DNA from: Apodospora peruviana
Lineage: Eukaryota > Ascomycota > Sordariomycetes > Sordariales > Lasiosphaeriaceae
Direction of reading: 5' to 3'
Assembly: GCA_033439685.1 (NCBI GenBank)
Contig: JAUEDM010000005.1
Coordinates: forward strand, 2,418,001-2,482,000
Length of the DNA: 64,000 bases
Part shown: positions 32,137 through 42,096 of the stretch, piece after piece
Layout: every line of letters starts with the position of its first letter
Position numbering within the stretch: position 1 is the first letter of the stretch
The notes under the pieces: model-generated
The model's input: the letters and a program-made list of their open reading frames with translations, nothing else
Databases searched by the model: none
Told to the model about the DNA's origin: nothing
Translations under genes and position numbers: made by a program

Positions 32137-34378
32137 CCAGGGTGGGCGAAATATTTTCAAATATCCCTGTCAATCTATATCGATTATCGAGCTTATCGAT
32201 CGATATCGATCAATATTGATTCAATACTGCCGACTCATCAAATTTTTGGCTTAGTCATCCATCGATATTGACACCATCACCAGTATCCTCAGCAAACCCT
32301 GCCTCTGCAGTAAGGCCAGACCTAATCCAATGCTTCAAGCATTCAAGCATCTCAATGGTAGTCTCCCCTAATTGCATCCTTTCCCACGATATCGTTCGAT
32401 GTGCCCCAGAAAAGACCCGTTCTGGCTCAGCACTCATTGCTGGGATTGATAGGATATTGATTGCTAGTTGAGATAGCTTCGGCCAGCGGATCCGTTTTTG
32501 TGAATGAAGCCACCAAGATAAAGCTGATCCTTGAATCTGAAGAGGTGGTTCTGATAGATACTCTTCGTATTCATCTTTGCTTGGTGGCCTAGGGAAGTTC
32601 TGTAGATTCCGCAGAAGAATATCGTAATCATCTTCTTAATCCTCATTCTAGATTTGCTTTGGGGTCAGAACTTCTGGAAGAAAAATATCCTGGTGTTGCT
32701 TGAAATCGATCCAGAGGTTTTTGACTGCTTGCGTTGCTGGCTTAATCCACTTCTTTTCCCAGTTATGCTTTAGATAGTCGCCCTTTCTTGATGGATGAAG
32801 AATCATCGCAGCTACGTAATATGGGGAGTCTTCGGTTTTGAGATAGTATTTGTCGAAAGCTTTCCAGCTTTGTTGGATCCTGGTTGAGAGAAACGAATTG
32901 GATTTGAATACCTCTTGCCTTCTTTTATAATGGTTGAACCAAAACATCCATTGTGAGAAGAATACGGTCGATTGTTGCATGGTCTCCTTCAGTATCTTTT
33001 GTTGCTCGGAAAAAGGGTTTGAGGAAGGATTGGATCGATCGAAGGGTTTCCCAATCTTCTGGTGAAAGAAAGTCGACTTTCAGTTCTTCAAACCATATCT
33101 TCGAATAGGTATCAAGAGCTGACTCCTTTTCTAAAGAGACCTTCAACATCTCATACCAGCTATTCAATCTTATGCTGTTATCAAGTGGAATATTCCGGCC
33201 AGCAAGATCTTTGAACTGAGCTGTACGAGATGGTGATCCGCGAATATGAACGGCGATATTGTGAAGCTTTCCAAGGGGGCCGATTTGACGATAAGATATT
33301 GATTTTGACTCATCAATATCTTCTTCCTCCTTCTGAAAGAGAAAGGCTTGAACTGCGAGGTTGATGATATGGCCATTGCATCGAATTCGATTGTTAGATG
33401 CTTTCCACTCAATATCCTCCTCTTGAAATCGTAAGCTAAGAAGTCGACAGAGCTTATCATTAGAGTGAGCGTTATCTCCAATAATAGCTCCGATCTTTTT
33501 CTCAATCCCGTAATCTTGAAGGGTTGTACAAAGTGATTCAAATTGAACCTCGGCATGATGTGAACGAATAGAAGGAAGAGCAATTAATGCTTTGACCAGT
33601 TGTTCTGTTTCGTATCCACAAACTGGGCACAAATCCCTAAGAACAGCTTCTGGTTTTGGTGAAGTCCACACATCAAGGCTTAGATGGATTGCTGATATTG
33701 CTGATTGAAGCTTTTCCCATACAATATCTTTGTGAATCGTCCATGATTTTGCGATTTGAGATCTGAGTGTTGAATGTGATGAAATAAGGTTTTGTGCTTC
33801 TGGGTTGAGTGTTTTGCAGAATGTATGAAACTCGTTGCTTTCAACAAACCGAAAAGGAAGATTGCGGACGATAATGAGGGAAAGAAAGAGTCGAATTAAT
33901 CGCGTATTTGTTAAGGACTTTCTTCAAGATTTGTGAGTCGAGTTCAGCAGTCTGGCTGATAGTGATCTTTGCTGTACGAATTGCGGCTTCAAGAGCAATA
34001 TCATGCTTGCGTAGAAGATGTTTGTCGTGTGTTTGTTGTACTTTGCCCAGACCATGAGCAATATGCACAATAAAAGAGCCGGGTTTTGCCCTTATGAGTA
34101 GGCTCAGATTGTTGTGGCTTACAAATGTGATCCTCAAGGGCAAATGAAGTAGCAGTAGTATCTTGGGATACTGTTGACCCTTCAGGGTCATTTAGAGAGG
34201 CCATCGTAAGATAGATAGGAGAGATGTGATGGATTCAGGGTGGAGGTGTTGAGAGCGGGGTAACGTATTTGGATGATTACTAATCAATCAATATTGAAGA
34301 TATTGACGACGATCGATAACGTTAACGATATGGATTATCGATAACTATTGATTGATAAGATATCGTCGCCCGCCCTGG
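32137..34378 (-). mobile_element. degenerate hAT-family DNA transposon
   Basis: About 2.24 kb. The left end CCAGGGTGGGCGAAATAT and the right end (minus strand) CCAGGGCGGGCGACGATAT form short inverted repeats with the CAGGG-type start usual for hAT elements. Just inside both ends are multiple TCGATA/ATCGAT units (about 32178-32212 and 34310-34345), resembling subterminal transposase sites. The interior encodes a broken transposase on the minus strand. No 8-bp target duplication is evident: the outer flanks are GGAGAGT on the left and TACCATT on the right. Confidence 0.88.
32252..34204 (-). pseudogene. hAT transposase, multiply broken
   Basis: Reading from 34204: a BED-like zinc-finger region (FYCAYCSWSG...), then SQILKKVLNKYAINSTL, LPFRFVESNEFHTFCKTLNP, the RNase H-like core with HLSLDVWTS (first catalytic Asp region) and GAIIGDNAHSNDKLCR, and the C-terminal dimerisation block AMSAEPERVFSGAHRTISWE followed by MQLGETTIEMLECLKHWIRSG, ending near 32255. 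Frameshifts lie near 34000 (after the zinc finger), 33850 and 32940, and in-frame stops TAG and TAA near 32640-32650. The order and motifs match fungal hAT elements of the Restless/Tfo/Hop type. It cannot make an active enzyme, though its ends might still be recognised by an active relative elsewhere. Confidence 0.88.
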
Positions 34379-35704
34379 TACCATTGCCCCCACGCTGTGC
34401 TTGCAGCAGGCGTCTTCGGCAGCAACGCCCGAGACATGCGACTCAAAGCCGCGAACAGAGATCACACTTCGGCTGCAAACCTTCAAGATGCCTTAGACAT
34501 TACCTTGGAACTGGTCGGACTGCCCCTAGCTCTGACCCATGTTGGCAACTACATCGCCGACTGAGGGCTGCACTTACAGGGCTTTGACCGTCACTACCAA
34601 AAGTCGGTTTGGTCCATCGATAAATGGAAGAACCCACACAGTCGCTACCCGTACACATTGGAGACAGCCTGGGACAGATCCATCCAGAAGCTGGAGGGTG
34701 CTTCGGTCCGACTTCTCAACCTGTTGGCATTCTTTCCCACCCAAGGCGTCTTTAAGGAAAAGTTGATAGAGTGGTCACAGAATCTGGGGGATGAGTTTGA
34801 GTTCCTTTCCTTTTTAACCAATCAAGTCGAGTAAGTGAATTCAGAGCAATATTCATGGTCAAGAGCCATCGGCTGTTTAGTTAATGACCGTGTTCCGCAG
34901 CCTCAGGACTGCCCAAGAAGGGCTCATTCAAGCAGCGCTTCTTACCGGTTTCCCCTCCCTAATGCCTATTCTTCAGACCCATCGATATATATAGTGCGTG
35001 ATTCTGGACAGGCTGGCAGAGAACGGAGACAGGCCGAAATACTTTGACGCTGTTGTGCGCATGCCTCGATACCAGTTGTTCCCAGCCCGAAATACTTCGA
35101 CGCTGTTGTGCGCATGCTTCGATACCAGCTGTTCCCAGGCAACCCCGAGGCCGAGCTCTTAAAAGGGAGTCGACTCGGCATGGGCTGGACAGTGGACAGA
35201 CACCCTGTTCGTATTGCGCCTCGTCGAAATCGTCAGCCACTGTCGGGCGGAACCGCACCACCGCATGAAGTATGCAGATCTCCTCCTCCGGTGTAGCTAG
35301 TAAGTCTTCCCTGCTTTCTTTGCACGGAAAAGCGTGACTAAGTTAACGCCACCGTGCACAGGTATTTATACCAGGATGGAGATGTCCTTGAGGCAAAAAG
35401 CATGCTAGACCAGGCTCTCATTCACTTGGGGGATCGGGAGGCAGCGGAGGATAACCCGACGCTGAGCTACGCCTGCGCTCTGGAACCCGGCGGCCGCATC
35501 GACCAGACTGAGAACCGGCCTCGGCGTGCCATTGCGGTCCTCCTGAAGGCGATGAAGATTCGACGTCGGCTGTTAGGAAAGAAGGATCCACTTGTCTCGT
35601 ACAGCTTCAACCATCTCGCCGAAGCATACAACGCGGCGGAGGATGTTGAGGGCGAGGTGGCGGCACGCCGCGAGGCTCAGAAGTTCTCGACGCCCAACGC
35701 GTAA
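34379..35704 (+). pseudogene. NB-ARC / TPR (NLR-like) gene remnant, right part
   Basis: Starts with GSNARDMRLKAANRD and DALDITLELVGLPLALTHVG, the GLPL motif of NB-ARC domains. A TGA interrupts at 34562-34564, then the same frame continues with YTLETAWDRSIQKLEGASVR and LLNLLAFFPTQGVFKEKLIEW, the winged-helix region. Next come frameshifted pieces (LRTAQEGLIQAALLTGF; RPKYFDAVVRMLRYQLFPG) around a 53-bp tandem duplication, and finally a TPR-like part at 35354-35704 (YLYQDGDVLEAKSMLDQALIHLGD ... AIAVLLKAMKIRRRLLGKKDP). The NB-ARC section between the P-loop (left remnant) and GLPL, including Walker B, is missing on both sides of the hAT element. The architecture NB-ARC plus TPR is that of fungal STAND proteins implicated in non-self recognition; this copy is dead. 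Confidence 0.82.
35034..35139 (+). repeat. 53-bp tandem duplication within the NLR remnant
   Basis: Two near-identical 53-bp units (from CCGAAATACTTTGACGCTG at 35034 and CCGAAATACTTCGACGCTG at 35087) each ending in CCCAG. Because 53 is not a multiple of three, the duplication itself breaks the frame. Only a few substitutions separate the units. Confidence 0.9.
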
Positions 35705-37094
35705 AAGCAAACAAACCAATGTCTGCATAAGAGGATGGAAGTTGAGAAACTGTTTCAAACGTATACATTGTGTGAGAGTTTTGTGGAACTCTTGTGGTGT
35801 TTGGTGTGCTCGGGCTCCTGGTCTTCCGACCCCTGAGAAGCAAATTGAGGAGCATGGCCAGCTGGTCCATGCCTTCTCAAGGCCGGACCACTTTGTCCCT
35901 CTCACAGGTGGAGAGACGGCTATCGTGGGGATGCTAACACATTAGCTGGGGCGACCGGAACCGTTGGAAGCCATCGCCAACATCACTTCCCCACGAAGCT
36001 GGTGGTTTATGAAACCATTAGCGGCACGGGTGCTGGGGACCTGAGAGTCAAAAACGGGCCAAGGCACGCGTCCTATTGGGGGCGAATGCAACCTGACATG
36101 TGATTTATCAGGAGGAGCCCAACGCCAGAAAGGAATCATATTTCCGCTTGTTCTCGTATGGACCGAAACAGCGTGGGAATTAGTCCTTGAGACTGAGCAA
36201 CGTCGCCGGCGGTTCTAAGCGATCGTTGTCCCGACCCTGTTTGTGGACCAGACGGCATGGTACCCGATAGTCCAGAACTGGGCTCGCTTGGCCTAAACAC
36301 GCAGACCAAAACCAAAAGAAAAGAAAGAAAGAAAAAGACAGAGACATGCATGAGTTACCTCAAAAAATCGACCGCCAAATATACAGCTCAACGAGGAGTT
36401 TTGGTTCTCACGCCAGCCCCTCTTGGAGCGCTCGCGTTGTCACTGACAAGCGGTCTGGCCGGTCGGTCGCGTGGCTTCGGCTATGTCGACGCGTCGGCAA
36501 GTTCATTGTCGACCACTTTCGGTTTGCCTCTTCCTTCGACGGGTCTGGACACTCTTCTCCTCCGGAGTTGGATGAGTTGAGACCGATTTCCGGCAGCAGA
36601 TTGTTCGCGTCCTCCTTGAGCGGGACGGTCGAGGCTTTTCGTGGATTTATATACTTTTCCTTTTTTGGTGTTCAATGATGGTGTAACTACCTAACTAGAT
36701 ATATACCCACATAAATAACAAACAAGGCTCAATCAACGTTTTGTTAGATTGTTACGGTTTTATAGTTGCCATGACTACTGCATAGTGTAATATAGGAACC
36801 AGGGCGTTTCTTCGGGTGTACGAATTGACATACACAAAGGAAAGATCTCAAGTTCCAAGAGCCTCACACAGTTTCAATACGCCCGTCGTGTCAGGCTTGT
36901 ACATACTCTCAACGCCTGATGTGGCTTACCGGCGGTCAAGGAGTGGTTGTCAGCTGTAACATGAAGATGGACAAGTACTAAACAAATACAATTCTCTGAT
37001 CCCTAGATAGATACAGTCGTTCCCCCCCCCTTTTGATAGTATTTACAACACAAACACCGAATACATACATAACAGTATAACTGCTTCGCCTCAA
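35705..37094. other. intergenic, no gene recognised
   Basis: Short open frames only. The stretch from about 36.7 to 37.1 kb is AT-rich, includes a C9 run near 37022, and is the 3' flank of the xylanase gene. Confidence 0.5.
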
Positions 37095-37844
37095 TTAATT
37101 GTTCGGCTTCCTCGAGTCTGGCTCATTCGGGTACGGGACCCCCTCAGCGCCAACCTCTTTGACGGTAATGGCCGACGACCCGCTGCTCTGGTATCCCTCG
37201 GTCGCGAGAATCATGTAGTCGTGCGCGCCCAGCTTCAGCCCGTTCTTGGTCCACGCATCGAAATGATTGCCGGTACTGATCTGCCCGCCGACGCGCTTCT
37301 TGGTGCGGACACTCCAGAACTGGTAGAAAGTCGCCGTGCCGACGATGGAGGGCTGGTTGACGCGCTGGGTCTGGTAGATGTCGTAGGTGCCGCCGTCGCT
37401 CTGGATGGTGCCCCTCTTGGACGCCCCGCTGCTGGGGTTGTATGACCCGTAACTCTCGACGATGTAATACTCGATCAGCGGGTTCTTGGTCCAGCCGTAC
37501 AGCGCCAGATAGGAATTGACGTTGGCCGCGTTCCAGGTGCCGTTGTACTCGACCACTTTCGCGCCACCCGGGTTCCAGCCTTTGCCGCCCACCCAGTTGC
37601 CCACGTTGTTCCACTTAGCGTCGTAGGAACCATTCAGAAGGTTGTTGTACGTCACGCTGCCGCGGCCGTCGGACCAGAAGGAGTAGAAGTAGCCGCTGTG
37701 GAAGCCGTTGCCTTCGGGCGAGCCGGCTGCGACGTCGCGGGCGAGCTTGCTGCCCATGTCGATGCCGGCGGAGCCGAAGAGTTCTTGGTCGAGCGGGACG
37801 GCGGCCGCGAGGGCCGCGGTGAAGAGGAGGGACTTGATCATCAT
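37095..37844 (-). CDS. endo-1,4-beta-xylanase, GH11
   Basis: Secreted enzyme hydrolysing the xylan backbone of plant cell walls. Single exon, 249 residues. Residues 1-16 (MMIKSLLFTAALAAAV) are a signal peptide; residues about 17-43 look like a short propeptide; the GH11 jelly-roll starts near GYFYSFWSDGRGSVTY (51-66). The nucleophile is Glu125 (PLIEYYIVES) and the acid/base Glu216 (ATEGYQSSG). EYNGTWN, the thumb region QPSIVGTATFYQFWSVR and HFDAW are typical. Two N-glycosylation sequons occur (NGS at 71, NGT at 101). There is no carbohydrate-binding module; the tail after ITVKEVG is only about 19 residues. The frame stays open upstream to 37922, but the signal peptide fixes the start at 37844. 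It sits intact between decayed genes. Confidence 0.95.
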   Translation of the reverse strand: MMIKSLLFTAALAAAVPLDQELFGSAGIDMGSKLARDVAAGSPEGNGFHSGYFYSFWSDGRGSVTYNNLLNGSYDAKWNNVGNWVGGKGWNPGGAKVVEYNGTWNAANVNSYLALYGWTKNPLIEYYIVESYGSYNPSSGASKRGTIQSDGGTYDIYQTQRVNQPSIVGTATFYQFWSVRTKKRVGGQISTGNHFDAWTKNGLKLGAHDYMILATEGYQSSGSSAITVKEVGAEGVPYPNEPDSRKPNN

Positions 37845-38968
37845 CTTGGTGGAGATGGCTTGATTGGGAGAAAAAGGGGACGATGGGTTGTTCCAACTGA
37901 CCCGTGAGCGAGCGGCGGCCATGCTTTATTTATCCTTGATTTTTTTTTTTTTCTGGTGCCGCACCTCCGAAGGAACTTATATTGCATATAGTATCGGATG
38001 TTTGTGCCAAGTAGTTTTCCGGGTCACTCGACTCCACGTTAGTCGGACGAGCGGGCTCTGATATTGAGGCTCGGTTGTAGATTCAATCATCGCATGGACA
38101 TGAGGTGGCGTACAGTGTCCGAATCTGTTAATTCGGGTGTGACCTCCTTAGTAGTTTCGATTAGATATTGAGGGGCTGTGGTATTCTGCCAGCGGTTAAA
38201 ATCTCCGGCTTCAACTTTTGTTGTTTATTTATTGGCCCATCTTCACGGTGCGCAGGGCTCCGGATAAAATACAGGAATTGGAGCCAGGTCCTGGAGTTGG
38301 GGAAAATCTGGGGAAGTCTTGGAGAAGTCTTGGGGGGAATCGGAGTCTTGAGTACCTAGGTTGTTTTTCTCTGCCCACCTTACTACCTAGGGATGTCAGG
38401 TTTGTGAAGTTGTGTGGCGAACTGGCGATGGTGATTGGGGCGGAAGAAGACAACCGGACTTGTTTGTCCGATTTCGATTCTAGCCCATGCTTCTTACAGT
38501 TGGTTTCTCTCCTCTTGTATGGGATACTCGTAATATCGCTGTGCAATGCTGAGATTGGTAGAGGAGCGTCGCACAACTGGTCATCCCCGTCGTCGTTGTG
38601 GTCGTTCGTGGTCGAGATCGAGGTCAAGCTCTGAGCCTCAGGGACGTGGATTATGAAATCTTTACTTGAATTATTATTCATAGAGGGACAAAATGTTGAG
38701 CCGCAGTTAACTTTTGAAACCCTCGGGCGGATGAACGATGTCAGCGGCCAATGAGCAATCCTGCTTGCCAATTGGACAGAGGCGAGCAGCCTGATATACT
38801 CCGTACCTAGGAGACAAATCGACCACGCAGAAACTGGAAGCCTCGACAGCCACACACGTGCAAGCCAGGCAGATAGGCAGACATGCATTTCAGCTGTAAG
38901 CGTTCGGCCGCACGACCTTACTTTGACAACATGTCCTGCCAGTTGCGACTCCACCAAGCGTCGACAGG
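37845..38968. other. divergent intergenic region
   Basis: Upstream region of both the xylanase (minus) and the gene at 38969 (plus). Contains a T-rich tract near 37940 and CCTAGG motifs near 38355, 38386 and 38807. The open frame 38229-38957 on the minus strand begins at a non-ATG codon region and shows no motif. Confidence 0.5.
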
Positions 38969-40913
38969 ATGGAACTCACGCCTTCAGGCTCGTCGTCCTC
39001 CGTCGCCCTGGCGGCCTGCCTGACCGAATCGCACAGCCCCGAATTCTCGGCCAAAGTCTTCTACGAGATGGCGAAGATCATGGGTAGTCCGGACGACCTG
39101 TCGCCCTATTTTGCGCAGTGGGAGCGATATATCCAGATATGCTCTCGGATCTTTGCAGATACTCAGTTTGCTTTGAAAGTGGGCCAGCTGGCTCGACTTG
39201 CCAACATCAACATCGACTTTGACAGATTTAACTTCGTGCGGCCGAACCGTATTACCGACCCGCGGAGCCTCGCTGAAGTGATCATTGCGCTGGGGAAGAT
39301 CAAAAGTGGTCATGCGGAACAAGTCGAAGTTATAGGAGAAATTGAGTGCTGCTGGGTGGCCACCTATTGCGATTTCCTCCTCGGTTTGAGGATCCAAGCT
39401 ACGGCAGCCGACGGAACGATAATATTTCAAAACTACGACGCCACGAAGGAGCAGGCTCAGGTCTTTACCCGGGTGGTTGCGTCTTCGAACTACGGGAACC
39501 AGTGTATAGCTGTAACTGGTCAGACGTTTGTCGTCGACCCGATGAGATTTCTCGACAGCTGGAAACGCCAGGGCCACGCAGAAAGTTCAGAATTCGTTGA
39601 CACCAAGGTCACGCTGGATGGGTTAATACGCGAATACTTCGACCCAACACTCCATCCATCCAATTTGACGACAGAGAAGCACGATATTGCTACCCGTCTT
39701 TTCGGAGTCGTTGCACTGCTGTACTGGTTTCGTTCCCAAGCTCGGTATACGTCACCTGAACAGTTCATCGAGCATGCGGCGGCAATGCTTCCTGAGCTGA
39801 GAGGCTTAGCAACCTCGGCCATGCGATTTCTGGACTCGCTTCGCCGCGAAGTTGACTTCGTTAATGCGAAGATAAGGACACAATCTCCGCAATTTCCCGC
39901 CAATGACTTTCCATTATCCGTTGACCCCGACTCGGACCGTATCAACGAACACGAGGTACCGGGGTTTTGGGAAAGAATGAAGTGGTGTTGTGAGGCTTGC
40001 AAGTCACTGTCAGAGCCTGCTGATGTGATCAAATATCTCACCGTATGGCACTTCAACGACCTTAGTACTGACGTCAGTGGGAACTGCCACCATACGGCTG
40101 GCAACATGAAAGCGTTCATGTTATGCGACGACTACGAAACCCTGAGAACATATGCTACCGTGTTTGCCGTAGCATATATCCTTGGAGTGCTCATCTGTGA
40201 TGAATGCCGTCCTTCTGTCAAGACTTGGCATCAGGAAGCTATATAAATGGGTTACTAAAAGCATATTGGAGTTTCTTCAGCAAGCTGAGTGTTCCAGGGG
40301 CGTATCAGCTCGGATGATGTTCGACTTGATGGAGAGATTTCTCTCCGTGACGGAGTACAGCAGCTTCTCATATCCAGTGGGACGTCAAGATCCGCACGAC
40401 ACGAGATACAGTGGCTTGCCATCATCGGTTGTGGTTCAAGATGCACAGAAGGACAATGGTTTGGCTAATATTTTCAATCATGTGCTGCAACTTTATTCCG
40501 GATATGCGATACGGCCCCATTTGGACGACCAGGGAGTTTCAGCAATATGTTCAAACGGCCTCTACTGCTTCGCCGACATTCTCCGGCAGCCGTTATCCTC
40601 CTATCTCGACGCCTCGAGAATTCACGTCGGTCGTGGGTCCATCGCGGCGAAGTCCCGGGCTTACCATTTCGTCGTTGACCAGCAACACGACCGTCTTCTT
40701 ACCTATAGTCGGCTCGACAAGGCACCTGAGAGAGTAGCATGCCGAGCTCTCGTTGAGGAGAACATTCAGCTTTCATTCTGGTATGAGAGGTGGGATGCGG
40801 ATTCCAGCGATTCGGAATCTCGCGATTCTCTCAACCCGACGGCTGCGCTCATCAAGGGCTGGGAAGGTGATCGGGGACTGTGGCCTGGTCATAATAGTGG
40901 GATATGTATCTGA
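38969..40913 (+). CDS. unrecognised large fungal protein, reading frame broken near 40.2 kb
   Basis: An ATG at 38969 opens a 425-codon frame (to 40246) without known domain: MELTPSGSSSSVALAACL, then a helix-rich part with AKVFYEMAKIMGSPDDLSPYF and a conserved-looking central block with GEIECCWVATYCDFLLGLRI. A second frame, overlapping from 40182 to 40913, continues with LYKWVTKSILEFLQQAE, LYSGYAIRPHLDDQGVSAIC and SNGLYCFADILRQPLSSYLD, which looks like the C-terminal half of the same protein. I recall the pattern ISSNG.C.Y.DIL from fungal hypothetical proteins. The joint needs either a one-base indel or an intron; a 73 bp intron from GTTTGC (40162) to CATCAG (40234) would fit the frame but has a weak donor. 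So it may be intact with a poor intron or be a pseudogene. Coordinates cover both frames. Confidence 0.55.
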
Positions 40914-41217
40914 TGGTCCCTCATTGTCTGTGGAAAAACTGCTTTTGGATGCAAGCCATGGTTGCTACGCGGTTCGAGATATTGCACATCCCCCAAACAA
41001 TTCTTCCGCAGTTATTTATGTTGCTACTTTGTTGTTTCATTGGCATATGGCAAAACTACCAGCCCAAGACTGTTATGCTATCTGTTTTTTGCTTCTATTT
41101 TATTACTATTTTTTCTGCATACCCTCAATCTTGAGATCTGTACGGGTACGGAAAGATAGGATTAATTATGACATTTTAAATTGTTTTGCTCTCTTCGCCC
41201 AGTAGATCTGAAGCGTA
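40914..41217. other. intergenic, no gene recognised
   Basis: T-rich sequence between the preceding gene and the second MITE copy. No gene seen. Confidence 0.45.
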
Positions 41218-41446
41218 CACCATTCATTCCACGGTAAATAGTAGCCACCGGGCACTTACAAGGGTCGCAGCTTGTGACTTTTTAAAGGCTCCTAGTAGCC
41301 ATCCTGGAAATACCTATTTAAGCAGCAAAAGAAGCTTTGCAAATACCGTCTCAGGCCCCAGCACCCGATCGTAGAAGATGCCACAGACAAGGATCTTATA
41401 GGGTTTTGTAAACTACTCGATGGCTACTACTTACCGTGAAATGGTG
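41218..41446 (-). mobile_element. MITE copy 2 (same family as 6205-6432, reverse orientation)
   Basis: 229 bp, bordered by TA on both sides (41216-41217 and 41447-41448). Minus-strand reading starts CACCATTTCACGGTAAG, then TAGTAGCCATCGAGTA, and aligns with copy 1 through TTGTCTGTGGCATCTT, GGGCCTGAGAC and TTCCAGGATGGCTAC to the far repeat. Scattered substitutions and small indels separate the copies. No coding capacity. Confidence 0.9.
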
Positions 41447-41448
41447 TA

Positions 41449-42096
41449 TTTGCACCAGATAACTAGATATAATTGGTGTAAATGAGCCATAATGTTAGCC
41501 GTATTTGTACGGAGTACTCCTCAAATCACACACCTGCCGGCGCGGTCAGCCTAAGTTCGCAATGCGCCGAATGATTAATGACCTCCGGTCTTTGACCCGG
41601 ACCGGATGCCGAACGGACGGCACTCAGAAACAACTCGGCTGACGACACGCCGTGACTAAGAACTACAGTATCGATACGGAGGTACCTACCTAGTAAGCTG
41701 ATGACCAAGCTTTGGTCAGGAGGTGACAAACATTGGTTGGACCCAAACACGCTATTCCCATTCTGTCCAAACCAGACACTGGTTATTAGAAGAGATTGAA
41801 ATTTGAAAATCTATTTCGTACGGACTATACGACGCGTCTTCGTAGACTCCACTATTACGGTCACGGAGACCAGTTCTTCCCCAACATAAGAAAACACCTT
41901 TGGATCGACCCATTGGCAATTGGGAATCAAGCATCTCGGGGATGATAGCTAATGCAATTGCCGGAAGCGCGGTGAAGTCATCATCAAAACGGGGTTAACT
42001 GCCAACACAGACCAGCATTCCATTTATTTTCTTCTCTTTTACGTTCCGCTTTTTGACAACACCCAACTCTACGAGCACTACATCGAATATCTAGAA
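41449..42096. promoter_or_regulatory. upstream region of the MFS gene
   Basis: No gene seen. Probable promoter and leader of the transporter; pyrimidine-rich just before the ATG (about 42010-42060). The second MITE copy lies about 650 bp upstream of the start codon. Confidence 0.4.

Noticed and set aside
32129..34386. An 8-bp target-site duplication around the hAT element
   Set aside because: The eight bases on the left and right do not match under either choice of element border.
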